Shown here piece after piece: positions 1 through 11,704 of a stretch of 64,000 nucleotides of DNA (its first letter is position 1; every line of letters starts with the position of its first letter). The DNA is from Salvia splendens (lineage: Eukaryota > Streptophyta > Magnoliopsida > Lamiales > Lamiaceae), in NCBI RefSeq assembly GCF_004379255.2, contig NW_024599046.1, positions 1 to 64,000 on the forward strand. The letters are read 5' to 3'. The notes beneath the pieces are model-generated. The model ran no database searches. It saw only the letters and a list, made by a program, of their open reading frames with translations, and was not told the origin of the DNA. Both the position numbers and the translations under genes were made by a program.

Positions 1-1515
1 TGGGGGATAACCGTGTAAAAAACACTTCCATTTCCTCTCACAAATGGTAGCACTGCATATTAGCTCAATATTCGAATTACAGATCTTTGCAAATTTGGTG
101 TAATAGATCCACCATTCAATTGAAAGAAACAAAAAATATAATTTATCATTACCATTTAGATTAATATATATAAGAAAATAATGAATAATTACCACCCGAT
201 GCCATTTGATTTATGTTTCAGGTAGCCAAAGGACTTCCTAAAACAAGGACAACTCCCTATATATGGCCATTTCATTCCTCATTATCTTGCCTTGAATACT
301 TAGGTCGGGAACTAACTTCTCGACAGACATGCATTCCATGATGTAATGGATATGTTGAAATACCTTGCACATATGAATAAAGGACTCTTGAGTTCTAGTA
401 ATGACTAGATATAATGGTCTGCGTAATTGATCCTTCTGTTTGAATCATTATATCAAATGTTCTCTTAAAATTCTCTTCTTTCCATTGAATGTTTGGAAAT
501 GGCCTCACTGATCTATAGCCTCATAAATGTACCCCAGCGGGCTTACCCGCAATATCAACCATTCTCAGCACTTCGACAAGAGGACAAATCAATTTGAGTG
601 CGTAGACGACATGCCTCAAGTAATTTTCATATATGATTGCATAGTAGGCTAGTAGCTGTTGCTTTGTGCTAGGTATCTCTTCTGAACACACCACTATTTC
701 TCCATTTATTACTAATGAACATTTTTTTTATGTATGGACCTCTATGGGATGAAAGAAGTGGCAAATTGTATATCATCTCATCATATCTAGCCCACTATTA
801 TTGTAAATGAAACAAGTCAAAACTATAAATTTTCTTATGACTTACTTGACAAGTGGTATTTTACCAAAATTCTCAAGCATCAAATCAATGCAATGTGTTG
901 CATGTGGAGATCAAAAAAATTGGGCTTCTTCACTTGCAACATCAATCCAGCTTTCTTGTAATTGGAAGCATTATCTGCACAATCTGGATCATAGTATGCT
1001 CTTCGACATAATCAACCATCTCTCCAAGCATCGGCAACAAAGCATTTGCATCTTTCACAATATCAGAAACATTATTGGACCTGATGAAAACTGAACCATT
1101 AGGGGAGCTCACCATGAAGTTGATAATGTCACTTTGAAAAACTGAGTCACGCCAACCGTCAGATATAGTCGAGCACCCATAGATCGCAACATCGACTTCT
1201 TTGTTATGCAAATTCACTCTTAACGCGTGGTAACTCGGTGGCCTTATGCCTGGACCAAACTATCCAGAAGATTCAAAAATAATCTTGAAACCATCATAAT
1301 TTGAAACCAGCATAAATTTGCAGCATTAAATGATAAAATAAGTGTCATAAAACCATCTATCATAATTGCTACAAACTTACCATGCAATTCTTTTTTGCAG
1401 AATATTTTTCTGTCTTTTGTTTTCTTCGTGCTCAACTTTTGTGTTTAGACTTCATTGGTGGATCAGGGTTGAAATACATATCCAAAGCACATTTTGTTTG
1501 ATGCTTTTTTAGTTA
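1..1515 (-). pseudogene. hAT transposase remnant (DUF659 type), copy 1
   Basis: Decayed coding sequence of an hAT-family transposase of the DUF659 plus hAT C-terminal dimerisation type. The clearest block is 942-1217, with DUF659-like pieces GCSTISDGWRDS, SSPNGSVFIRS and a following DIVKDANALLPMLGEMVDYV stretch. Near position 60-110 the minus strand reads TPNLQRSVIRILS, like the C-terminal dimerisation region. Stops and frame changes separate the pieces, so it is not functional. It is an inverted, diverged copy of the remnant at 1545-2960; the two meet tail to head around position 1530. The copy may continue left of the window. Confidence 0.7.
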
Positions 1516-1544
1516 CGTTGATCTACTAGTAACATCTTCTTCCT

Positions 1545-2960
1545 AAAAGCCTAACTCTTCAAAATCTAGTGTACTTTGTGAATTTTATGCCAACATAAAA
1601 GATGTGTATTTCAACCCTGATGCAGCAAAAAAAATGCAAGCACAAAAGTTGAGCAAAGAAAAATTAGAATACAATAAATGAAGTCTACACAAGAGAATTG
1701 CATGATAAGGATTGCAACAATTATGCTAGATGATTTTATGGCGCTGGTATACCATTTAAAGCTGCAAACTATAAATGTTTCTTCAAGAGTGTTATCGAAT
1801 CTTATGGACAATTTGGTCCAGTCATGAAGCCACCAAGTTATTATGAGTCGAGTGCGTTTTTTCCTTAATAAAGAGGTAAATGTTGCGAACGATATCCTAA
1901 AAACTCATCTGTGAGTGGAGATTTTACGGGTTTTTGATCAATATCTGACAGGTGGCATGGCTCAGTTTCTCAAAGAGCCATTATGAACTTCTTAGTGAGT
2001 TCTCTTAAAGTTCAGTTTTCATCAAGTCCATTGATGTGACTGACATTGTGAAAGATGCAAATACTTTGTTGTCGATGTTTGAAGTGATAGTTGATTATGT
2101 TCAAGAGAAAAATGTGATCCAAACAGAGAATGTTTCCAATACAAGAAAACTGGTTTGATGTTGCAAATGAAGTAACCTATATTATTTTGGTCTCCATTGC
2201 ATCGATTTGATGTTTGAGGATATTGGTAAAATACTACTTGTCAGGGAAGCCATAAAAAATAGGTTTGACTAGTTTCATTAATAGTAAAAGTAGTGTGCTA
2301 GTTATGATGAGAAAATATAAAAGTAAAAGGGCCGACCATCGCCAAATTTGTTACTTCTTTCATCCTATTGAGGTCTATCCATAACCATAACCAGTAGCAA
2401 AATCTAAAAAATGTTCACTAGTGATGAATGGAGAAATAACCAGTTGTAAAAAAACACTTACCAATAATGCAATTGAATGAACATTATTGGAGGCATGTCG
2501 TTTATGCGCTCAAGTTGGCTTGTTCTCTTGTCGAAATGTTATGGATCGGTGTAAAGAGGCCATTTCCAAGGCATACAATGGAAAAAAAAAGTTTAAGATA
2601 GCATTTGATATAATTGATTCTAGATGGAACGATCTATTACATGCTTAAGCTCATTACTTGAACCTGGGAGTATGCAAATATGCAAGGTATTTCTATATGT
2701 CCAGAGGTCATGGAATGCATGTACGCTTGTGTTGAGAAGTTGTTACCAACCAAAGTATTAAAAGCACGATAATGAGGGATAAAATGGCCAAATATAGGGA
2801 GCTATCACTGTTTTCGGAAGTCCTTTGGCTATTTGAAATGGAAATCATTTGGACCTATTAAACCAAATTTGCAAAGATTTGCAATTCGAATATTGAGCCT
2901 TACATGCAATGCTACTGGTTGTGAGAGGAATTTGCAAAGACTTGTACCTATTTAATTGGA
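1545..2960 (+). pseudogene. hAT transposase remnant (DUF659 type), copy 2, inverted relative to copy 1
   Basis: Plus-strand counterpart of the remnant at 1-1515. Readable pieces in shifting frames are FGPVMKPPSYYES (about 1813), a DUF659-like stretch around 1940-2160, FDIIDSRWNDLL (about 2607-2645) and the C-terminal block PNLQRFAIRILSLTCNATGCERN (read in two parts, 2860-2935). Several stop codons interrupt it. The order and spacing match a hAT transposase from before the DUF659 domain to the dimerisation domain. The two copies share recognisable DNA over almost their whole length in opposite orientation but differ at many positions, so the duplication is old. Confidence 0.7.
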
Positions 2961-3639
2961 TAAATATTAATCTATCATATATAAGCATTCAAGCAACATA
3001 CGAAGACAAATATAATCATGAAAAGACACTATAACCCAACTTAAGTTTTCTCTGAAATGGCTTCATCTGCAGCCTTTCAAGTTAAGTTCTCTCTTCAGAT
3101 TCATCGCCTTCACGACTTTGATACTTTAGTTGCTATCCACTAAACACGATTTGCATAAGCCACTAACTTGGTTTTACACATTATTCATAAAACTTAAATT
3201 TTTATGATGATGACCTCGATGGTCATGTGCTTGATTTATGGAATGCTTTTTCCAAAATCTGTGTAGTCCAAAATTCCATTTATTTAGATTGTTTGACTGA
3301 TTAGAATAGTTAACTTGCAGAGAAAATTTTGTTGCATGTGCAAAGCATTTTGTTGTAGATGGTGGTTTTTTAGAATACAAGTTCTATTCTTGTTGATTTC
3401 TAGTTTTGGTTATGGTGATTTCTTGACTTATTGCTTATTATCTATCTCGACTCCTATTTAATACCCTCTTTTTTTTATTTTTTTTTCTAGAGTTTCCAGC
3501 TGTAACATATGTCTATGATTGCAGAATATGGGACCTCATTTTTCCTAGAAAGACGCCGTTCATTTCGTTTTCATACAGCCGTTTCCTTCTCTCAGAATAT
3601 GGGACCTTGTTTGCCTACCAAGCCATCATTCATCTCCTT

Positions 3640-3683
<44 letters not shown>

Positions 3684-3868
3684 CTCTCTCCCCTGCACGT
3701 GCATGTGTTGCATATCGGTGAATTGTCATGTCATTTCCTCGTAAGCAACCATGTCAAGACCTTGAATATAGCAAGATTCTTTGCCTAATGATCTGTTTCT
3801 TTTTTGTATTCTTCCAGTGCTTTTGTTTTTTGAGTGTAAGGAAGCAATTTTACTAACGATTTCGAATA
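2961..3868. other. Intergenic, no gene seen
   Basis: AT-rich sequence between the hAT remnants and the beta-glucosidase scrap. The only distinct feature is a CT microsatellite at 3643-3681. Open frames here are short and show no family motif. Confidence 0.6.
3643..3681. repeat. (CT)n microsatellite
   Basis: About 19 uninterrupted TC/CT units, followed by a looser CT-rich tract to about 3692. Confidence 0.95.
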
Positions 3869-3869
3869 A

Positions 3870-4170
3870 GACAGGCACTACGATTTTGGAAGCTATAAGG
3901 GAAGTTGTTGGGGCCAAAACTATGAAGAAAATCCATCTGGAAGTTCCTTTGACATTGTGGTCCGTGGGCGAGGGTCCATATGTGGAATCTGGTGGCGACA
4001 GTTTCAGACTTCAAGATCCCCTCCAATGGAGCTGAACTTGCCAGTGTCGTCACTGATCAAGTCCCCACATTTGTGATCTTGATCTCCGGTAGGCCTCTGG
4101 CTATAGAGCCACAGCTATTGAATTAAGCACACACCCTCGTTGCTGCGAAGGAGGCGAGCAGGAACGAGGG
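3870..4170 (+). pseudogene. Glycoside hydrolase family 3 (beta-glucosidase) fragment
   Basis: Plus-strand peptide fragments resemble a short part of plant GH3 beta-glucosidases (periplasmic exohydrolases): EAIREVVGAKT, then VGEGPYVESGGDS (family members read roughly VGExPYAExxGD), then, after stops and a frame change, VILISGRPLAIEPQ (about 4072-4116), which corresponds to the conserved ISGRP segment. Only about 100 residues of a 600-residue family are represented and stops interrupt them. No GH3 nucleophile region or signal peptide is present. Best read as a dead fragment of a duplicated or transposon-captured gene. Confidence 0.55.
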
Positions 4171-4179
4171 TGCTCTTGA

Positions 4180-6276
4180 GGTCTAACTCGTCCATGATAT
4201 TAGTGGCTTAGATTACTAAGTCCATTCTTCTCTCACTTTATCTTATTCATGCAATCTAATTATTTGCACTAGAGCCTCAAAAAACTTACCTATGCAGAGC
4301 AAATCGAGTCTAAAGGAGCTTTTAATTAAAATAATAATACTTTTTTTTTCTATAAATTTCAAATATTGTTATATTGATAGTAATAATCACCAAAAGTGTA
4401 CCCACAAGGGAGAGGTGTGAATGCATACGTACGTTCCTTCATATTTAAGTTATTTACTCTTTATGTCTCCTTGATTTATGACAAAAGATGTCAATCATGC
4501 AATTTTTTTGTTATTTGTATGAAAAAAACCATACTACCAATTAACATCAAGAATAAACCACTAGCCAACCCTACCCTACCCCAAACTCACCCAAAAATCA
4601 AAGGGCAAAGTTGGTCTTTACTTTGATTCATTATAGCAAAGAAGAATCAGAATATTAGCCAAGAATAGAGATAAATACCAATTGGGTAACCGAAAGTTTA
4701 AGGTTCTAGGACTATTTATATGGTTGGAACTGGTTAAGTAGATAATATATTGGAATAAAGTTGATTACTTTGTGCTACAACTTGTGCAATTTCTTTATTT
4801 TTCATTCATACATATAATTGGGTATTCTCATATAGATAGTTTTAAAGATGAGAAAAGAGGTGAGTCTTATTTCTAAATGTAAGCTTCTTGGAGATGGAAG
4901 TGTAACTCTACTCTGGTTTTGCCACGTGTGTGGTAGCCACGATCATTTGACTTTTAATTTATAATGATAATTAATATTGCAAGGATAGAAGGAATATAAG
5001 TTGGCCATTTTCATTTCGTTGGAGGGCAAAAGTAAAAATGCCTTATTCGTTTCAGATTTCATTGAATTATTTGGTTTTGTAGTAGTACTGAATATTCCAT
5101 CACAACTTGTGACCAGTATCTTGGAATTAAATTGAAAAGTGGGGTTGGCACAAAAAATCACCCAGTGGCCATGCCCGTACGATATTTGAAAGGTGTTTTA
5201 GAAATAAATTTGGAAGAAAATTCATCTAAATACCGATTAAAGGACTTTGGTTAAATTATTAAGGTATCTTCCATGTTTTTTAAAGTGTGTGGAAAAGTCG
5301 TGAACTTTGATGTTGAAGTTAATTTTCGTAGAGGTTGACGAGGATGATAGTGGTTTACCGCCCACATTCACATCACTAAGATTGACAATCATGTTGATCT
5401 TGTTCAAGGCATTGGCGGTAGTGTTTCAGGAGGTGGGAAGGGGAGAGTAGGGAAGAACGAGAGATACTTTTATACACTACTATTTCCCAGTCACTAGGAA
5501 TCATATTATATCACAAACAATCATCTACTCTCAACGTACGTGGATTGATTCTATAATATTTAATTATATAAAATTAAATCTTTGTCATTCGTATGACCCA
5601 GTCAAACTGCGTTGACTGGGCTAGATTGCAACACTATCTAGAATCTTATCACTAAGTAATCTCATTCTCTTAAGAAAATCAGTTTTTGTTTTCGTTTTCC
5701 TCTTTATTGTTGTTGGTAAAATGAGCTTCGATTGATTCTTGGGAATATTGGGATGCACACTCAGCTTCTACTGAAAAGCTTGCATTGAAGTCAAATCCAA
5801 CATGTCCAACAACACTAATTTATGCCATATTGTGTGTACTATGCAAATTTCTAAAGAATGGTTTCTGAGTCACCCAAATTTGAAATTTATGATCTCCAAG
5901 TATATACCACTAACCTCTCCAACAAAATGAATGAGAAGTTATTGTTCTTTGAAAACAAACTAACCTCAACAGAGTAGGCCATATAGCAAAATGGACTAAT
6001 ATAATTCCACCAATGATTGATGGATCTTAGATCTTTTTTAATTACAAAGAGTATTGACATGAAGATTGTTTACTTTCAATCCTTGGCATTTTGAGATTAA
6101 TATTTATGAATCCTTTTTTTACTTCATACCTACCAACACTGTTCTACCTCAAATGCCAAATCTCACCATATTCACAAAAAGGGAAAATCAATAAAAATCA
6201 CAAACAAAGCTAAGCTTATAGGCTAAAATTCTTAACTATGCATTTCTCAAACCAACAAGATCAAATGCATCCATCA
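4180..6276. other. Intergenic, no gene seen
   Basis: AT-rich DNA downstream (3' side) of the DIVARICATA-like gene. I see no coding motif, no clear inverted-repeat element and no RNA gene. The last few hundred bases before 6277 probably hold the 3' UTR of the MYB gene. Confidence 0.5.
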
Positions 6277-7424
6277 TCATGCATTGGGGTAGTGCAGCTC
6301 GGGCTGCGTCTGAAACAGCGCGTTTTGGGATCCCATGAACGCGTCATGCACCACGCCCCGTTGCAGGTGCTGGCCGTGCATCTTGTGCCCGAACGAGCCT
6401 ATGCTGTAAGGTGAGGAGGCAAACATATTCCCATGGCATAGTGAGCTGAACCCTATGACAGCATCATTGCTAGCCTGAGTCCATGGGTAGCTCGACAGCT
6501 TCTCCGACTTGGGGGAAAGAATTAAGGGCTGCTCCTGTGAAGGCTGCTTCTTCCTCTCCGGGGAAGGCGCCTGGTGGTCGTTGAGGTTCATTGTCGTGAT
6601 GTCGTGAATGCTGGCTCGCCGTTTGTCCTTGCCGCCCGAGAGCTGCCGGATGAAGTATTTTTGGGCGTGGCTAGCTACTTGTGTTGGAGTTCTTGTGATC
6701 ACAAAATTCCTAGATATGTTTCTCCAGTCTCCTTTTCCATACTTCTTCAGCCCCATCAAGAACAATCTGTATAATAATATCATTCAAGAATTGTGTCAAA
6801 TGCTTTGCCAAGAAGAAAAAAAGTGATCTTGATCTTGATCTTGAAATGGGGTCATTAATGAAGTGAACACACACACCCAAATATCCATTCAATTCAAAAA
6901 ACTATGTCACACAAAACATTAGTACCAAAAGTTTCATAATCTTGCAAAAAAATCCAATCTTGAAATGAAATTTCTTGCCAAGTTCATATGCAAAACCAAC
7001 TTGCAATTAAATAACAAACCAAAAAAACTCACTTATGCTCCTCCTCTGTCCAAGGCACCCCCTTCTTCCTCTCGTGCTCCGACGGCCTCCCGGGCGGCGG
7101 AGCCTTCCTCCCACCGGAGAAGGAATTCTCATATCCATGGCCCCATTCAAGGGTAAAAGGGGAGGAAGTGGTGTAGCCAGGAACAGGGATGAGCCCTGCC
7201 TCAATACTGCTGACATCATCCTCCAATTCTTTATACTGCCTGATAACATCGCCGACGGTTTTTCCGGGCACCATCGCCGCCACCTTCTGCCACCTGTCAG
7301 GCGTGTTCTCGTCGAACAATGCGAGGGCATTCTCAAAGAGCTTGTTCTCGGCGGCGCTCCACCTGCTGTCATCAAGAAGCCAGCTTGAATTCGAAAAATA
7401 GGAGCTTGGTGATAAGATCTCCAT
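6277..7424 (-). CDS. DIV-like: DIVARICATA-like R-R type MYB transcription factor
   Basis: Two-exon gene encoding 293 residues. Exon 1 is 7424-7033, exon 2 is 6766-6277; the junction splits a Lys codon (AA|A) and uses GTGAG and ACAG borders. The start at 7424 ([10 protein letters not shown]) matches the conserved N terminus of DIVARICATA proteins; an in-frame ATG 45 codons upstream is in the leader. The first SANT/MYB domain is at about residues 20-72 (tryptophans at 22 and 45). The second MYB domain is at about 123-172 and carries the SHAQKYF signature (163-169), followed by [28 protein letters not shown] in Antirrhinum is a nuclear DNA-binding factor that sets ventral petal identity with DRIF partners; this copy's own role is inferred. 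The frame is intact. Two Harbinger elements lie within 0.9-4.3 kb upstream. Confidence 0.95.
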
Positions 7425-8277
7425 GTCCCACCTTTGAGAGAGAAAAAGAGACAAGTGCGGAGAGGTGGGAAGGTTGGGAATGGCATAAATCAATGTTAAA
7501 TCAGGGAAGAAGCATTTGGTGTTGGGAGGAATCAGAATACCTTTTTCCTCCACATCCACCTCACTTGGAGGAATCTCAAAAAGAAAGAGAAAAAAAAACC
7601 CACTTTTTTTAAATTGAAAAATCCTCTCAATTTGGGGTACTAAACCTAAAGATTAAAATCAAGATGGGATTTTTCTTGAATTTCATAGAATAAAACCATT
7701 GACTAATAAGATCTGAGAATACCCAGAAGAAAAAAATCAAATCTTGGAAGCAAGAGAGGAGTATAGGAAAATGGAGGATGGAAGTTTCATTGATCTGAGG
7801 AAAAGGGATTTTCTCTAGGGTGATGGGAGTCACTGATTTGGCAACAAAGAAAACCTGAGGGCTGCAAAAGGGGAAGGGGCAGGAAGAATCTGAAGAGGAA
7901 CAGTCACAAAAGCTGGATGATGGAAGCCTTGATGAGTGAGAGAGTAACTCTTGAATTATGAGAGAGAGAAAGGGAGAGGGGGGGGTTATAGGATTTTGTG
8001 ACCAAAAAAAAAAGTGGGAAAAAGGCTTCTCCTTTCTTGCTTTTTCCTCTCCTCCTGCTTGGTGTGAGAGCATGGAAGAAACGAGAGCAATCTACTTAGC
8101 TGGTTTCAAGAAATGAATCTCAACTTGCCTGACCCCATACAGGCCTAGAGAATGAGGGGGGAAGAAAGATAGATCCTCATCCGCAAAGGAGTGTAGACTG
8201 TTGGGGGGTGGGGTAGTGGAAGGTGGTGAAGTTTGATTGGATGGAATGGTGATTGTGGATACTGCAACTCGTTATAA
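7425..8277 (-). promoter_or_regulatory. 5' leader and proximal promoter of the DIV-like gene
   Basis: Region between the MYB start codon and the first Harbinger element. It contains purine-rich GAGA/CT tracts (about 7925-7985) and no separate gene. An open frame at 7627-8073 on the minus strand is low-complexity and has no homology I recognise, so I treat it as leader sequence. The transposon boundary at 8278 limits the undisturbed promoter to about 850 bp. Confidence 0.5.
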
Positions 8278-8771
8278 GAGCATCCATAGTGGTTATAGCC
8301 CAGCAATAGCCCAACAATAGCCCAACTACAAACTCCTCCGGTCACATTATCAATACTAAAAATCCTCCTGCCACATCAGAAATAGCCCAGTCATAGCCTA
8401 CACATATCATAAATAGCCCAGCCACATCAATAGCCATATCACTAATAACACAATATACAGAATTTAATTTACGAGACATATACGGGAAACATTAATAATA
8501 CTATTTTAATTTTTTTTAAAAGTACAATAAATTAAAAAAAGTACAAAAATTTTAAAAAAGTACATTAATAAAAAAAATGACATTCAAAATCGCAAAAAGT
8601 ACATTACTTAAAAAAAATCACTCGCCGACTCCCTCGCCTCCGTCGTCGCCGTCGGCACTGCCACCGCCGCCTCCGTCGCCACTGTCACCGCCGCCTCCGC
8701 TGCCGCCTCCACGCAGACCGTCATTCATGCTCTCGAGCAATGTGAAGAGAAATCTCTTCTCCTGGGCTATG

Positions 8772-9053
8772 CATATAATAAAAAATATTAAACTTATATT
8801 TATTCTTTTATCTACTATAATAAAAGTTATATTGAAATTAAAATTTATAAAGTATTTAATTTTTATTATAGGTAATTTTTTATTAATTTTAATTTTAATT
8901 AATTTTTATAAAATATTTTATAAATTTTAATTTAATTAAATTTTATTAAAGGTAAAAAAATATCTTATAAATCTTAACATTTAAATAATTACATTAATCT
9001 GGTTAATTAGATTCATTATTAAATTATTAATTTGGCCAAAACATATTTGACCG
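8772..9053 (+). repeat. Left arm of internal inverted repeat
   Basis: About 282 bp that is repeated in inverted orientation at 9240-9531. Differences are a few single bases and one insertion of about 8-9 bp (around CACAAATTT) in the right arm. The loop between the arms is about 186 bp. A transcript would fold into a long, nearly perfect hairpin. Confidence 0.9.
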
Positions 9054-9239
9054 AAGTATGCATGTCAAAATAATGAATTAAAATGAATTCTGCGGTTAAA
9101 TAATTTATTAGACTCAACTTTAAATTTGATAATTTACATTTCTATAAAAGAATTTTTGTTTATACACATTAAAAGTATGTTACATTTTTTGTATCAAACA
9201 ATATGTTTTTATCTAGAATTAATATTTCAGTAAAACTTA

Positions 9240-9531
9240 TCGGTCAAATATGTTTTGGCCAAATTAATAATTTAATAATGAATCTAATTAACCAGATTAA
9301 TGTAATTATTTAAATGTTAAGATTTATAAGATATTTTTTACCTTTAATAAAATTTAATTAAATTAAAATTTATAAAATATTTTATAAAAATTAATTAAAA
9401 TTAAAATTAATAAAAAAATTTACCTATAATAAAAATTAAATTTGTGAATACTTTATAAATTTTAATTTCAATATAACTTTTATTATAGTAGATAAAAGAA
9501 TAAATATAAGTTTAATATTTTTTATTATATG
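9240..9531 (-). repeat. Right arm of internal inverted repeat
   Basis: Inverted copy of 8772-9053, about 10 bp longer because of one small insertion. Confidence 0.9.
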
Positions 9532-9808
9532 TATTATAGTTAAAAATATTTTACAAAATTTAATATTAAAATAAAAAATCCGCCGGGCTATGCGCTGGGC
9601 GATCCGAGCGCTGCAATGGAGCCGAGCGGATCGCCCAGCGCATAGCCCAACGGATTTTGACCGCCTAGCGCTAGGCGAAATTGATTTCCGGAAAACCGCT
9701 CGGCGATTTTCGGCTCCTCCAATGGTTCGCCTAGCGACCGCCTAGCGCCGGCGCTCGGCTAGGCGGTGTGCTAGGCTCCATTGTGGATGCTCTAAAGGCA
9801 TCATATTA

Positions 9809-11701
9809 GAGCGTCCACGTGGTGCGGAATTCCCGGCGGAATTTCCAGCGAAATTCTCAAAAACACCTCCTGTCACGTCATAAGGAATTCCCACTGCACA
9901 GTGGCGGAATTCTCGAAGGAATTCCCACAATTAAAAAATTCACAAATTCACAAATTAAACAATTTCCGAAAGTAAGAAATTTAAGGAATTAAATAGTCGA
10001 CACAAATAGGAAAAAATATTCCATTAATAAAAAAAGAAAAGTACCTTTCACCAAATTAAAAAAATACATTTCAATAATGCTTCACTCCCACATCACGACG
10101 ACCTCTCCGCTGCCATACTTCTTCAATAATATCATTCTGGAGTCGAACATTGACTTGTTTTTGGCGCATGTCGGCGAATGCACGGACTCAATCGACATCG
10201 TCGTGGGGTATCCCCATGCGGACATTGTCAGTAGCCACGCCGTGGCTTGGACCCGCAGCATCAGCGTCCTCGTTGGTCCACTCAGTCAGTGCTGGACCTT
10301 TATCTTCGACAATCATGTTGTGCATGATAATACATGCGTACATGATGTCGACGATGCTGTCAACATACCACAGTCGTGCGGGGACCCTTCACTGCCGCCC
10401 ATCAAACCCTGTCATGTCCGCTCCACATCCTTGCGCGCTGCCCTCCTGACGTTGCGCAAATTATATCTTCTTTTCATCTGCTGGGCACCTGATCGTCTTC
10501 ACAAAGACGGGCCACATCGGGTATATCCCATCCGCCAAATAATAGCCCATGTTGTGCTGGTTGCCGTTGGCGACGAAGTTGACGGCCGGACCAACGCTCA
10601 TGCACTGGTCGTTGAAAGGGGCAACGACTGGAGGACGTTGATGTCGTTGTTCGACCCGGCTACTCCAAAATAGGCATGTCAAATCCACAACCGGTAGTCA
10701 GCTACCGCTTCAAGGATCATCGTGGGATTCTTGGCCTTGAAACCAGTAGTGTACATCCCTTTCCAGGCAGCGGGGGCAGTTCTTCCATTCCCAGTGCATA
10801 CAATCTATGCTGCCTAATATCCCCGGAAACCTGTGCTGATTCTCGTGCATATCCAGCAGAGTCTGACAATCTTCGGGGGTAGGCTTCCGAAGATACCTAT
10901 CCCCGAAAATCTCTCTAACGCCCTGACAAAAATACTTCAGGCAGTCGCGTGCAGTCGTCTCGCCGATGTGGAGGTACTCGTCGAACATGTCGGCCGAACC
11001 TCCATATGCCAACTGCCTAATTGCGGCAGTGCACTTCTGAATTGGCATGTGGCCGGGTTTACCAGCCGCATCCTCCCGCACCCTAAAATACCTGTATCGA
11101 CGCTCCAAAGCGCCCACGATACGCATAAAGAGCGGTCGATGCATCCTAAACCGTTGCCGGAATAGGTTCTCCTCAAACCGTGGCCCCGGCGCAAAGTAAT
11201 CCTCGTACAACTGCCTGTGGGCAGCGAGGTGATCCCGGGAGACTATAGTGCGACGATGGATGGGTCGAGGCACCGCCGGAGCCGCGGCCGCTAGTTCCTG
11301 CCTCTCAGCGGCCTCCCACACACGTGCGTGTATCATCCGCATCATGTGTTCATAATGTCCACCACCACCACCACTACCACTACCACTACCGGCCATTACG
11401 AATATATAAAAGAAATTTAGAGAGAGAGAAACTTGTTAATACAAGTGGTGCGAATGAAATGAAGTTCAACATGATGTATATATAGGAACCGAAAAAAAAA
11501 TATTTAATGCATTAAACGAGAATTCCACGGGCGTCAACGCAATGGCGGACGTCCGCGCGGAATTCCGCCGATGGCCGCGGAACAACGAATTCCTTCACGG
11601 AATTCCGTATCCGTGGAAGGGACGCGCAATGGCGGACGTCCGCCACGGAATTCCACACACCGGTGGGAATTCCGCGTGGACGTCCGCCATTGCGGATGCT
11701 C
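9809..11701. mobile_element. PIF/Harbinger element carrying only a (broken) transposase
   Basis: Ends GAGCGTCCACG and, inverted, TTGCGGATGCTC, flanked by TTA target duplications (9806-9808, 11702-11704). It is 1893 bp long. It encodes a decayed DDE transposase on the minus strand but no Myb-like ORF1, which canonical two-gene PIF/Harbinger elements have. Subterminal DNA is packed with GGAATTCC and GCGGACGTCCGC palindromes (9825-9930 and 11520-11690), plausible transposase-binding sites. It lies 16 bp from the neighbouring Harbinger element that ends at 9792. Confidence 0.88.
10077..11396 (-). pseudogene. PIF/Harbinger DDE transposase, frame-broken
   Basis: The first 228 codons (11396-10710) are open: a Gly/Ser-rich start, then a helical region and CTAAIRQLAYGGSADMFDEYLHIGET and LGSIDCMHWEWKNCP, the last holding the first catalytic Asp. 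After a frameshift near 10720 the protein continues in another frame with a stop, then GSNNDINVLQSLPLFNDQC (second catalytic Asp) and VGPAVNFVANGNQHNMGYYL (10590 region) to FVKTIRCPADEKK. Near 10430 an ARKDVER piece, where the third acidic residue sits, is followed by more frame changes before a recognisable C-terminal tail. At least three breaks make it inactive. The second copy in this window is at 55259-55844 plus 63578-64000. Confidence 0.85.
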
Positions 11702-11704
11702 TTA

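Larger units (their letters stand above)
8278..9792. mobile_element. Non-autonomous PIF/Harbinger element containing a long internal palindrome
   Basis: Ends are GAGCATCCATAGTGG and, inverted, CCATTGTGGATGCTC, flanked by the 3-bp target duplication TAA (8275-8277 and 9793-9795), as expected for PIF/Harbinger. The element is 1515 bp and has no transposase. A GC-rich stretch at 8625-8755 reads on the minus strand as a Gly/Asp-rich tail (LFTLLESMNDGLRGGG...), perhaps a scrap of an element protein. The AT-rich centre is a near-perfect inverted repeat (8772-9053 and 9240-9531). The right end is rich in GCGCTAGGCG-type GC words. Confidence 0.85.

Noticed and set aside
7627..8073. 148-codon minus-strand open frame upstream of the DIV-like gene
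   Set aside because: Low-complexity Phe/Ser/Pro-rich sequence from CT-rich leader DNA; no family motif.
8577..8930. 117-codon Pro-rich open frame inside the Harbinger element
   Set aside because: Antisense of the Gly/Asp-rich GC stretch running into AT-rich palindrome; composition artefact.
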